A DNA stretch of 64,000 nucleotides from an uncultured Lachnoclostridium sp. (GTDB lineage Bacteria; Bacillota; Clostridia; Lachnospirales; Lachnospiraceae): positions 31,430-95,429 of the forward strand of contig CAKNJS010000006.1 in assembly GCA_930986645.1 (NCBI GenBank), read 5' to 3'. Below, one piece after another: positions 56,725 to 64,000 of this stretch (positions within the stretch are counted from its first letter, which is position 1; each line of letters opens with the position of its first letter). The notes beneath the pieces were generated by a model. That model searched no databases and was not told the origin of the DNA. It saw only the letters and a list, made by a program, of their open reading frames with translations. The position numbers and the translations under genes are program-made.

Positions 56725-58740
56725 CTATTCTGTTGTTTCGCCGGTCGCCCAGTCATCCAGATCCGGGTCATAGTCTTCATCTATATAGGATCCGTCCGGA
56801 TTATTGTAAGTCTCCTCATAATTTTCATCGTAATCCGTATACCCGGCATCCGCAATATCCTCTCCGTCTGTCTGGATCGTACTCTCACTCTCTGCGATCG
56901 TAGTGATGCCCAGATACGGGAACGCCTCCTCCATAATCGCTTTGGACAGTCCCAGCACAAGTGAACTGTCCGCCTGAACTTCCGCATTCGGCTCATCGAT
57001 CACCACATAGATTACCACTTCAGGATTGCTGGCCGGGGCGCACGCAATATAGGAGAGCAGATATTTTCCGTTTCCCCGCGGGAGCTTTTCCGCTGTACCC
57101 GTCTTGGCGCCGATCTCATATCCGTCCACCTGAGCGCTTTTTCCCGTACCATAGTCCATTGTCGCTTTAAGGTACTGTCTGATAGTCTGTGACGTTTCAG
57201 ATGAAACAGTTTTCCGCAGCAGTACAGGATCTTTCGTCTCAATTACATTTCCGTCTTCATCCTGAATCTGTTTTACCACATGAGGTTCATAGTAATACCC
57301 TCCGTTCACCAGAGAACAGAAAGCTGACATAAGCTGCGTCATCGTAACATTGAAGTTTTGCCCGAAAGAGTTCGTCGCAAGATCGATATCCGACATGTTA
57401 TCCGCACTGTACAAAAGTCCTGCCGTCTCAGCCTCTCCCGGAAGATCTATGCCGGTATATTCACCAAAACCGAATATATGCTGATATCTTGTAAAATCAT
57501 CCGCTCCGATCGTAAGCGCCATATCCATCAGTGCCACATTACAGGAATATGCCAAAGCATCCTGCACGGTCTCCGTACCGTGTCCTTCTTTGTGCGCACA
57601 GCTGATATCTGTTCCGAGAACGTTTTTAGAGCCGTCACAGTAATATGTCTCATCACCTTTCAATTTGCCCGTCTCAAGACCGGCCGCTATGGTAAAAGGC
57701 TTCGCCGTAGATCCCGGCTCGTAGGCATCACTGACGCAGAAGTTTCTCCACAGATCGTTCATCGCATTGACCTGATCTTCTTCCGTCATTTTGTCCCACT
57801 CTTCATCCGTATAGATACCGAACAGATCCCGCGGAGAGTTCAGATTAAAATTGGGATAGGATGCCTCCGCCAGAATTTCTCCGGTATTTGGATTCATGAT
57901 CATCACTGCTGTATTCTTACTTCCAAGTTTTCCGTCCTCAGCATGCTCCTGATTAAAGTCAAGGATACACTTTTCGACAATGCTCTGGAGTGTCACGTCT
58001 ATAGTCGAAACAACTGTATCTCCGTTTTTCGCCGGCTTTACCGTACGTTCCAGAGACGACTCGGTATCAAAATACCCATACTCTCTGCCGTCTGTCCCGT
58101 TGAGGATATCGTTATATGCACTCTCGATTCCGATCGCCCCTGCATTGCCCGAATAAGTGAATCCGATCACATCGCTGGCGAGGCTGTCATAAGGATAAGT
58201 TCTCGTGTAATCCTCCTCCAGCCAGACTCCTTTGACATTGGGATAGTTTTTATCGTCGTCATCGATTGCATTGAACTTCTGCGCCGTCTCATAATCAACG
58301 CCGGTTTTCAGAATCTCATACTGGCTTTTCGGCTTGTCTTCTATCAGCTTGTCAATAACGCTTCCTTCAATCCCGAAACATTCCTCCAGCACTTCTTTTG
58401 TCGGTTCGATGTAATCATCTTTCTCTCCGCTGTCAGTAAGGACCATAACATCAAGTATTACATTGTAGACACGCTCACTTGTCGCAACTTTCGTGCCGTT
58501 CCGGTCTACTATGTCTCCCCTCTTATATGCGATCACTCTGCTGTTATAATTCTGCTGATCCAGAACCACCTTTGTATAACTGCTTCCTTTAGATGCATTA
58601 ATCCATGTAATCCTTCCTATAAGAACAACAAAAGCCAGTATCACTGCCATAAATAGCATTACCAGCTTTCGTTGCATTCTTAGGGGGAATTTTTTTGTCA
58701 AAAATCCAAATCTGTTTTTTCTTCTCTTTCTTCCAGCCAT
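56725..58740 (-). CDS. Class B penicillin-binding protein (FtsI-like), first of a tandem pair
   Basis: A 671-residue transpeptidase. A basic N-terminus (MAGRKRRKNRFG) precedes one membrane segment (LVMLFMAVILAFVVLIGRITWI). The dimerisation domain begins RGDIVDRNGTKVATSERVYNV. Transpeptidase motifs are SxxK (EPGSTAKPFTIAAG), SxN (AYSCNVALMD) and KTG (GAKTGTAEKLPRGNGKYLLSYIACAP). A roughly 60-residue acidic Tyr/Asp-rich tail (YTDYDENYEETYNN) ends the protein and has no counterpart in the neighbour. It directly follows the FtsL-like gene, the usual place of ftsI, so it is the better candidate for the essential divisome PBP. Confidence 0.9.
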   Translation of the reverse strand: MAGRKRRKNRFGFLTKKFPLRMQRKLVMLFMAVILAFVVLIGRITWINASKGSSYTKVVLDQQNYNSRVIAYKRGDIVDRNGTKVATSERVYNVILDVMVLTDSGEKDDYIEPTKEVLEECFGIEGSVIDKLIEDKPKSQYEILKTGVDYETAQKFNAIDDDDKNYPNVKGVWLEEDYTRTYPYDSLASDVIGFTYSGNAGAIGIESAYNDILNGTDGREYGYFDTESSLERTVKPAKNGDTVVSTIDVTLQSIVEKCILDFNQEHAEDGKLGSKNTAVMIMNPNTGEILAEASYPNFNLNSPRDLFGIYTDEEWDKMTEEDQVNAMNDLWRNFCVSDAYEPGSTAKPFTIAAGLETGKLKGDETYYCDGSKNVLGTDISCAHKEGHGTETVQDALAYSCNVALMDMALTIGADDFTRYQHIFGFGEYTGIDLPGEAETAGLLYSADNMSDIDLATNSFGQNFNVTMTQLMSAFCSLVNGGYYYEPHVVKQIQDEDGNVIETKDPVLLRKTVSSETSQTIRQYLKATMDYGTGKSAQVDGYEIGAKTGTAEKLPRGNGKYLLSYIACAPASNPEVVIYVVIDEPNAEVQADSSLVLGLSKAIMEEAFPYLGITTIAESESTIQTDGEDIADAGYTDYDENYEETYNNPDGSYIDEDYDPDLDDWATGETTE

Positions 58741-58781
58741 ATTACTTATTCCTTATCAAATACCGCTGCAGTCTCACCGTT

Positions 58782-59324
58782 TCAGCGGGAAGCTTCGCTG
58801 GACTGCGCCAGCACGCCGCTTTTGGGAATATCGCTGTACTGCTTTACATAATCTCCGGAAGGACTGTCATACTCAATCACTGTTCCTTCGGATGCATACA
58901 CCATTCCCATCTCATTTACCGCTTTATCTTTCACAGTCTGAAGATTAACGGAATCTGCCGCTGCATTATATCTCGTATCATTTGCCTCCGTAAGATCAGC
59001 CAGCTCTTCCTGAAGAGCCGTAATATGCTCAGATCTGCTCACGACATCCGACTGCAGATTCAAATACAGTACACAGACCATAACTGCGCACACAGCCGCT
59101 GCTGCAAGAAATACAGCATATGCCGGACTGATGCTCATAGCCCTGTTTCTGTTTCTTGCAACCTGACGGCTTGTCCGCCGTGGCTGCGCCGGACGCGTTT
59201 TCGGCGCCCGTGCCGGAACAGGCTCCGCCTGGCGCACGGTATTTCCATACACATAGAACTGCCTCTGACTTCTTCCCCTGTGATCAGATCTTCTATTATT
59301 ATATGTGCTGTACCCTGCTGCCAT
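58782..59324 (-). CDS. FtsL-like cell division protein
   Basis: A 180-residue bitopic protein in the ftsL position between rsmH and the PBPs. The N-terminal 60 residues are basic, Arg/Pro-rich and probably disordered. One membrane span (AYAVFLAAAAVCAVMVCVLYLNL) leads into a coiled coil (SEHITALQEELADLTEANDTRYN), followed by a KAVNEMGMVYASEGTVIEY element typical of FtsL/FtsB ends. It would pair with FtsB/DivIC and FtsQ to activate septal synthesis. Sequence identity to FtsL is low, as usual; the call rests on topology and synteny. Confidence 0.82.
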   Translation of the reverse strand: MAAGYSTYNNRRSDHRGRSQRQFYVYGNTVRQAEPVPARAPKTRPAQPRRTSRQVARNRNRAMSISPAYAVFLAAAAVCAVMVCVLYLNLQSDVVSRSEHITALQEELADLTEANDTRYNAAADSVNLQTVKDKAVNEMGMVYASEGTVIEYDSPSGDYVKQYSDIPKSGVLAQSSEASR

Positions 59325-59407
59325 AGCGAACTGCCCCTTTCCTGTTTTTTGTTTCTCCGGGCTCTCCCCTTCCCGTCAAAACATATATCTTAACTACTCC
59401 CTGTTAT

Positions 59408-60343
59408 TTACGCACGTTCAAATATTCGAAGCTTTGCGCTCTTTGAACGACTGTTGGACTCCATTTCCTCCGTTGTCGGGAGGATCGGCTTCCTTGTTAT
59501 CACTTTCCCTTTTGATACTTTTCCGCACACACATACGGGAAAGTGGCTCGGACAGGTACATGGATTCTCGTTCTTTCGAAACGCACTCTTCACGATTCTG
59601 TCCTCCAGCGAATGAAATGTTATGATGCAGATCCGGCCTCCCGGATTTAACATATCGATCATGTCATCCAGTGAACTCTTCAGCACATCCAGCTCGTGAT
59701 TCAGTTCAATCCTGATCGCCTGAAATGTCCGTTTTGACGGATGTCCTGATGTCTTCTGAATTTTCATTGGAATGGCATGCCGTATAATCTCATTCAGCTG
59801 TCCTGTTGTCTCGATCGGTCCTTTCCTGCGTTCCGCTGCGATATGCTTTGCAATATTCTTAGCAAATCTGTCTTCTCCATAATCACGGATCACCCGATAA
59901 AGTTCCGATTCACTGTAGTCATTGACAATATCACGCGCCGTCATCCTCTGCCGCTGATCCATCCTCATATCAAGAGGCGCATCCACCCGGTATGAAAATC
60001 CCCTCTCGGCCGTATCCAGCTGATAGGATGATACTCCGAGGTCAATGACGATCCCGTCGACTTTATCAATGCCTATTTTGTGGAGCTGCGGCTTCATATC
60101 ACGGTAATTGCTCCGTATTATCGTGACCTTCTCCCCGAAGCCTTCCAGTCGTTTGCCCGCCGCCTCAATGGCGTCGGCATCCTGGTCTATTCCTATAAAT
60201 CTCCCCTTGTCATTTAACCTGCTGCACACCTCATATGCGTGACCTCCGCCCCCCAGCGTAGCGTCCACATAAATGCCGTCCGGTTTGACATTAAGCCCGT
60301 CCACAGTCTCTTTGAGCAGGACGGATGTGTGATTGAATGCCAT
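59408..60343 (-). CDS. rsmH: 16S rRNA (cytosine1402-N4)-methyltransferase
   Basis: A 311-residue SAM-dependent enzyme (MraW) that methylates C1402 in the ribosomal P site. It starts [13 protein letters not shown], and the SAM loop is [15 protein letters not shown]. Further motifs are [25 protein letters not shown] and [16 protein letters not shown]. Length is standard. It follows mraZ by 14 bp with AGGAGGAGACT before the ATG. Confidence 0.96.
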   Translation of the reverse strand: MAFNHTSVLLKETVDGLNVKPDGIYVDATLGGGGHAYEVCSRLNDKGRFIGIDQDADAIEAAGKRLEGFGEKVTIIRSNYRDMKPQLHKIGIDKVDGIVIDLGVSSYQLDTAERGFSYRVDAPLDMRMDQRQRMTARDIVNDYSESELYRVIRDYGEDRFAKNIAKHIAAERRKGPIETTGQLNEIIRHAIPMKIQKTSGHPSKRTFQAIRIELNHELDVLKSSLDDMIDMLNPGGRICIITFHSLEDRIVKSAFRKNENPCTCPSHFPVCVCGKVSKGKVITRKPILPTTEEMESNSRSKSAKLRIFERA

Positions 60344-60357
60344 AGTCTCCTCCTAAA

Positions 60358-60795
60358 TCAGATCCTGATTCCTATTGCTTCCATACGCTCTGCAATGGCA
60401 TCCAGATCTTCTTCGCTAACCTGACTGCGCTCTTCCCACAGAGCCTTGTCCCAGATTTCCACGCGGTCCTGAACTCCCACAAGGACAACGTCTTTCTCCA
60501 GATGCGCTGCCTTTCTAAGTGACGGCGGTACAAGAACTCTCCCCTGCTTGTCGAAACTGCCCTCAGACGCGCTTCCGAAGAAATAGCGTTTAAAGATTCT
60601 GGCATCCTTATTCATACGTGGTAAGGTTTCAAGCTCGGCGACGAATTTATTCCATTCTTCCTGAGAGTATACAAAGAGGCAGCCTTCCAGTCCGTTACAG
60701 ATGACAAAACTGTCACCAAGGTCATCCCTCAGTTTTGCCGGGATGATGAGTCTTCCCTTTTCATCAATGCTATGGTTAAACTCTCCTAATAACAT
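60358..60795 (-). CDS. mraZ: Transcriptional regulator MraZ
   Basis: A 145-residue AbrB-fold DNA-binding protein and first gene of the division cluster. Two MraZ/SpoVT-AbrB half-domains are visible: MLLGEFNHSIDEKGRLIIPAKLRDDLG at the start and SFDKQGRVLVPPSLRKAAHLEKDV near residue 75, each with a DxxGR. MraZ forms ring oligomers that bind repeated boxes before its own promoter. Six such repeats lie upstream here. Confidence 0.96.
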   Translation of the reverse strand: MLLGEFNHSIDEKGRLIIPAKLRDDLGDSFVICNGLEGCLFVYSQEEWNKFVAELETLPRMNKDARIFKRYFFGSASEGSFDKQGRVLVPPSLRKAAHLEKDVVLVGVQDRVEIWDKALWEERSQVSEEDLDAIAERMEAIGIRI

Positions 60796-60835
60796 CTGGA
60801 ATCCTTTCTCTTATTGTGAGCCTCCACATCGCTCC

Positions 60836-60890
60836 CCACTTTATACCACTAGCCACCACTCTTTACCACTTGTCACCATTCTAAACCACC
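60836..60890 (-). promoter_or_regulatory. MraZ box: six TGG direct repeats at 10-bp period
   Basis: On the minus strand TGG starts at 60888, 60878, 60868, 60858, 60848 and 60838, always exactly 10 bp apart, mostly as AGTGGT. This agrees with the TGGGN-N5 repeats bound by Escherichia coli MraZ. The array covers the promoter spacer, the -10 and the early transcript. Confidence 0.9.
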
Positions 60891-60906
60891 ACACTCCCTT
60901 TTTCAA
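60878..60906 (-). promoter_or_regulatory. mraZ operon promoter
   Basis: TTGAAA and TAGAAT with a 17-bp spacer on the minus strand. Transcription would begin near 60871, within the MraZ repeats. Confidence 0.8.
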
Positions 60907-60973
60907 CCCCTTTTTTTGATTTTTTTGTGTGCCCGGAAGTTCAAAAAGAGCAGAAAAACCTGCTGTTTTCGGG

Positions 60974-61022
60974 CAAAAAAAGAACATGTAGGTGATGGGA
61001 TTTGACCTGTCACCTACATGTT
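60974..61022 (-). terminator. Terminator of the small membrane protein gene
   Basis: AACATGTAGGTGA pairs perfectly with TCACCTACATGTT, followed by CTTTTTTT on the minus strand. It insulates the mraZ promoter from upstream transcription. Confidence 0.9.
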
Positions 61023-61059
61023 GTGTTTTAGTTCGATATCTTGTTTTTAAGTGGATTTT

Positions 61060-61311
61060 TTATTCTGCAGTGTCCTGAGCAGAAAGACCATTCAGATAAT
61101 TTGTCACTGCATCATAATTGACCTCAGCAACCACTCTCTCTTTTCCCGAATCATATATATCATAAGCAGAATACCCGAGCCATGCCACAAGAGCAATCGC
61201 TGCCAGAGCAAGCACGCCCTTTCTGACAATATTCATCACTTTCTGCTTACGCATGATCTTCTTTCTGTTCGCCTTTTCCTGTTTATATCTGTCAACCTTC
61301 TCCTGGCTCAT
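61060..61311 (-). CDS. Small single-pass membrane protein of unknown function
   Basis: An 83-residue protein. The first 35 residues are strongly basic (KVDRYKQEKANRKKIMRKQK) and likely cytoplasmic. One transmembrane helix follows (KGVLALAAIALVAWLGYSAYDIY). About 30 residues lie outside and end GLSAQDTAE. AAGGAG precedes the ATG with 9-nt spacing, and a strong terminator follows, so it is a real gene. No family is recognised. Location directly upstream of mraZ hints at an envelope role, but that is inference. Confidence 0.78.
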   Translation of the reverse strand: MSQEKVDRYKQEKANRKKIMRKQKVMNIVRKGVLALAAIALVAWLGYSAYDIYDSGKERVVAEVNYDAVTNYLNGLSAQDTAE

Positions 61312-61386
61312 CTGTACCGGCTCCTTTCACTAACGGCCGCCTGTTGTCTGCTGCAGCCACATAATGTCAGTTTACCACAATCATCT

Positions 61387-62232
61387 TCAGAGTACAACTA
61401 TTATTCCTCCGTCATTGGCATACATCGTGCTGATTCCCGCAGTATCGACAATAAAACTGTCCCTTACGCGGATCTTTTCAAGAAGCATCCGTTCTACTTC
61501 TCTGGCCCGTTCCGGGCAATTACAGTGGGCAATCGCCAGCAGTTTGTCTTTCGTCGCTTTTCCTTCCCGTGCAATCTGGTCCGTCATCTTAACAAGAGCT
61601 CGTTTCATGCCTCTTGCCTGTCCGAGCTGGCAGATCGTGCCTTCAGGTGTAGATCCCATAACCGGTTTAATATTAAGGGCGCTGGCCACAAATGATTTAA
61701 TACCTGTGAGACGGCCATTCTTGCGCAGCGTATCCAGATTTTCAAGCACGAAATACGTGTGCTGGCTCTCTATATATTCTTCCACTGTGCTGACTGTCTC
61801 ATCAAAACCAAGTCCCTGTTCCTCACACTCCTGTATCTTAAGTCCGATAAGAGTCTCACCCACCGAAGCAGACCGGGAATTAAACACGTAAATCTGCTTT
61901 TCGTCCTCTCCGTGCTCCTCGATCCAGAGCTTTTTCCCAAGCTGCGCACTATTGTATGAACCGCTCAATTCCGAAGAAAGGGTCACTGCATACACTCTCT
62001 TCTCGCTGCCCGCATACAGCTCCATGTATTCCTCCGGAGAAGGGCAGGAAGACTTTGGACATTCCGGACTTGCCGCCACGCGGCGCAGGAAATCCGCCTG
62101 ATCAAAAGACGTATCATCCACGATAATATCTCCGTCCACTTCCATACTGAGCGAAGCCGTCTCGTAGATTCCGCTCGCTTTCATTCTGTGAGTCAGCTCT
62201 CCGCAGCTGTCTACAATAATCTTATAATCCAC
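61387..62232 (-). CDS. DegV-family fatty-acid-binding protein
   Basis: A 281-residue protein of the DegV family, which binds fatty acids and in some Firmicutes (as FakB) presents them to a fatty acid kinase. The N-terminus reads YKIIVDSCGELTHRM, and a conserved Ser-rich segment is VTLSSELSGSYNSAQLGKK. RKNGRLTG and KPVMGSTPEGTICQLGQARGMKRAL are typical of the C-terminal domain. GTG 62232 after GGGAGGGATCATT is preferred to the track ATG, which would add a residue stretch spanning the RBS. No fakA-like kinase is adjacent. Confidence 0.9.
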   Translation of the reverse strand: MDYKIIVDSCGELTHRMKASGIYETASLSMEVDGDIIVDDTSFDQADFLRRVAASPECPKSSCPSPEEYMELYAGSEKRVYAVTLSSELSGSYNSAQLGKKLWIEEHGEDEKQIYVFNSRSASVGETLIGLKIQECEEQGLGFDETVSTVEEYIESQHTYFVLENLDTLRKNGRLTGIKSFVASALNIKPVMGSTPEGTICQLGQARGMKRALVKMTDQIAREGKATKDKLLAIAHCNCPERAREVERMLLEKIRVRDSFIVDTAGISTMYANDGGIIVVL

Positions 62233-62363
62233 AATGATCCCTCCCGAACTGCAATGTATATCTCGCGCCCTCATAACAAGTAGTTTTCAATACCACATAC
62301 CACTATACCATACATTACCATAGAAAGAAAGGGGAATCTTGTGAATTTTTTCTATATAACAGC

Positions 62364-63830
62364 TCAGTCTTCGAGCCTGATCCTTCTCGAAATCCCCAGC
62401 GCTACTCCCATCTCTGCCATCAGGAACAGAATGGCCGTACCTCCGTAACTGATAAACGGCAGCGTAATACCTGTAGTGGGAAACAGTCCCGTGACAACCG
62501 CTATATTAAAAATAACCTGAATAGCGATATGTGCAAAAATTCCGGCAGCGATCAGAGAGCCATACAGATCCGGCGCATTCTGAGCTATAAACATCAGCCT
62601 GTACAGCAGGACCCCGAACAGAATCAGGATCAGAAGCGCCCCGAACACTCCCAGTTCTTCACAGATTACCACAAGGATCATATCATTCTGCGCTTCCGGG
62701 ATCACACCGAGCTTCTGGGTGCTGTTTCCAAGACCTTTTCCGAAGAAACCGCCGCTTCCGATGGCATAAAGCCCCTGCATTACCTGATAACTTCCGTCAG
62801 ACGCTGTTGCCTCCGGATTCAGCCATGAAATAATACGCTGAATTCTGAAATTATCACTGTTTGCCGCAATCACCGACAAAACAGCAATCCCGATTACAGC
62901 TATGATCACCGCAGCTATAATAATCGCCACAAAAGGCTTTGTCTTCGGATGTATGAGAAAAATCAGAATACAGGTAATTGCCATTACAATGATGGCCGTA
63001 CTCAGATTATCCGTCAGGAAAAGGACGCCTCCCGAAGCTATCGCTCCGAACGCCAATACCCTGACAATTCCTGCCAGTGTATAAGCTTTCCTTCCCAAAC
63101 GGCACAACTCGTACGAAATAAACAGTATGACCGCAATCTTCGTAATCTCGGCAGGCTGGAGAGTCTGACCGCCGGGAAGCTTTATCCACCTTCTGGCACC
63201 GTTCAGCGTAAGCCCCAAAGGCGTACGGACCAGAGCCATCATAAACATTGCAAATATATAGATCTCTGTTGCAAATGCGCCGTAAATATGATAATCGATC
63301 TTAGAGACAAGAAACATCACCACAAATCCCGCCGCGCCGATCAGAGCCTGTCTGGTAAAATAATACAGATCATTTCCGAAATCCGCATCCGCCTCATAGG
63401 AACTTACGCTGTACAGCATGACAAGTCCGAAACACATAAGAAAAATAATGACAAGCAGCAGATCATAATCAAAATACATCTCTCCGGCAGCTGCCCCGTT
63501 TCTGCGCTTCCTGCCTGCAAGCAGCCTGCTTACGCTGCCTCTCTTTGCTTTTGCCGCCGGACGTTTCCGCCTGTTTTCAGTCTGCGGCTGCGGAGTCCGA
63601 AGCATCTCTCTTCTTCGGTCAATCGACTGTCTGTATGCATTCGTATATGTACTGTATCCCGAGCGTGAACTCACAGGCCGGACAGGCTGCGTATCTCCAT
63701 ACCTGCTCTGCCTGACATTCTGCCCGACAGGCCTCATCGGCTGTGTATCTCCTGAGACGCTTCCTTTCTTTCTTCTGTTGCCGCTGTTCTGTCCCCGCCG
63801 GTTGACCGGACGTACAATCCTGCTCTTCAT
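62364..63830 (-). CDS. Second FtsW/RodA/SpoVE-family SEDS protein with long basic N-terminus
   Basis: A 488-residue SEDS glycosyltransferase. The first 120 residues are disordered, Arg-rich and contain a duplicated motif (SGDTQPMRPVGQN; YGDTQPVRPVSSR), absent from usual family members. The membrane part from about residue 120 has about ten helices and the hallmarks KIDYHIYG, LQPAEITKIAVILFISYEL, GSGGFFGKGLGNSTQKLGVIPEAQNDMILVVICEELG and ITLPFISYGGTAI. It could be RodA, SpoVE or a second FtsW. Its close likeness to the FtsW at 51.4-52.5 kb favours an FtsW/SpoVE paralogue. Confidence 0.88.
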   Translation of the reverse strand: MKSRIVRPVNRRGQNSGNRRKKGSVSGDTQPMRPVGQNVRQSRYGDTQPVRPVSSRSGYSTYTNAYRQSIDRRREMLRTPQPQTENRRKRPAAKAKRGSVSRLLAGRKRRNGAAAGEMYFDYDLLLVIIFLMCFGLVMLYSVSSYEADADFGNDLYYFTRQALIGAAGFVVMFLVSKIDYHIYGAFATEIYIFAMFMMALVRTPLGLTLNGARRWIKLPGGQTLQPAEITKIAVILFISYELCRLGRKAYTLAGIVRVLAFGAIASGGVLFLTDNLSTAIIVMAITCILIFLIHPKTKPFVAIIIAAVIIAVIGIAVLSVIAANSDNFRIQRIISWLNPEATASDGSYQVMQGLYAIGSGGFFGKGLGNSTQKLGVIPEAQNDMILVVICEELGVFGALLILILFGVLLYRLMFIAQNAPDLYGSLIAAGIFAHIAIQVIFNIAVVTGLFPTTGITLPFISYGGTAILFLMAEMGVALGISRRIRLED

Positions 63831-63950
63831 ACTACCATCGCTTTCCGCTGAAATCTCGCTTATAACAGATAAGGAACCAGTTTCGGTATGAAGCCTTCGC
63901 CCGATCTGATCCCTTATGATAATTCATTAACGTGTAATAATTTTAATTCA

Positions 63951-64000
63951 TCGGGGTGACAGGATTCGAACCTGCGACCTCACGGCCCCCAGCCGTGCGC
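63951..64000 (-). tRNA. tRNA-Pro (anticodon GGG), 3' part only
   Basis: The minus strand at the window edge reads CACGG-CTGGGGG-CCGTG, an anticodon arm with U33 and anticodon GGG. The T arm is GCAGG-TTCGAAT-CCTGT and the acceptor strand CACCCCG with discriminator A at 63951. CCA is not encoded (TGA follows). The 5' half lies beyond the window. Confidence 0.92.

Noticed and set aside
60830-60900. CRISPR-like short repeat array
   Set aside because: Units are 10 bp with no spacers and lie on the mraZ promoter; they are MraZ boxes.

Overview
The window is a gene-dense, mid-GC chromosomal segment from an endospore-forming Clostridia bacterium, most likely a Lachnospiraceae. The reasons are the spoIIGA-sigE pair downstream of ftsZ, a Firmicutes-type fructose-bisphosphatase, HPr kinase, strong GGAGG ribosome-binding sites, and a three-gene set (10.5-15.8 kb) that I associate with Lachnospiraceae. 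No rRNA, IS element, prophage or CRISPR array was seen, and no intergenic gap exceeds about 270 bp. Many ORFs in the supplied track begin at upstream in-frame codons. Starts were moved to the codon with a well-spaced Shine-Dalgarno wherever one was visible.

Layout, with most genes on the minus strand. 0-4.8 kb: a UvrD-type helicase (cut by the window edge), gltX and a sirtuin-like protein lacking catalytic residues form one operon, preceded by a secreted leucine-rich-repeat protein. 4.9-7.9 kb: purF-purB. 8-10.4 kb: a polar amino-acid ABC importer whose promoter is flanked by two dyads. 10.5-15.8 kb: an uncharacterised operon of a 1100-residue beta-sandwich plus helical-repeat protein, an Hsp70/actin-fold ATPase-like protein and a TPR protein. 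15.9-20.2 kb: a GNAT acetyltransferase, homoserine dehydrogenase with an ApgM-like protein (candidate homoserine kinase), and prfB with its programmed frameshift. 20.3-28.8 kb: secA, a eukaryote-type hisA, an acidic lipoprotein, a short RpoD-like sigma factor, fbp, dapB and a double-OB SSB-like protein. 29-35 kb: typA, hpf, a YigZ protein and a class A PBP with a long Gly-Asn-Thr tail. 35-41 kb: ftsH-uvrC-hprK-glk. 41-47 kb: a DUF1846 protein, pyrG with a leader attenuator, dus and an ABC exporter.

47-64 kb is the division and cell-wall cluster, read leftward: mraZ-rsmH-ftsL-like-pbp-pbp-mraY-murD-ftsW-ftsQ, ftsZ from its own promoter, then spoIIGA-sigE from a Spo0A-type promoter. Upstream of mraZ lie a small membrane protein, degV, a second FtsW/RodA-family gene and the 3' part of a tRNA-Pro(GGG). 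Genes here cover peptidoglycan synthesis (MurD, MraY, three PBPs, two SEDS proteins), septation (FtsZ, FtsQ, FtsL-like) and the switch to mother-cell sporulation (SpoIIGA processing pro-SigE). murC, murE, murF, murG and ftsA are absent from the cluster.

The strongest regulatory signals are six TGG repeats at an exact 10-bp period over the mraZ promoter (MraZ box), a spoIIG promoter with the atypical 22-bp spacer and a perfect 0A box, a 20-bp stem that buries the ribosome-binding site of the second class B PBP, and a terminator-like hairpin in the pyrG leader. The best candidate for an undescribed system is the 10.5-15.8 kb operon. All function calls come from reading the sequence; no database search was run.
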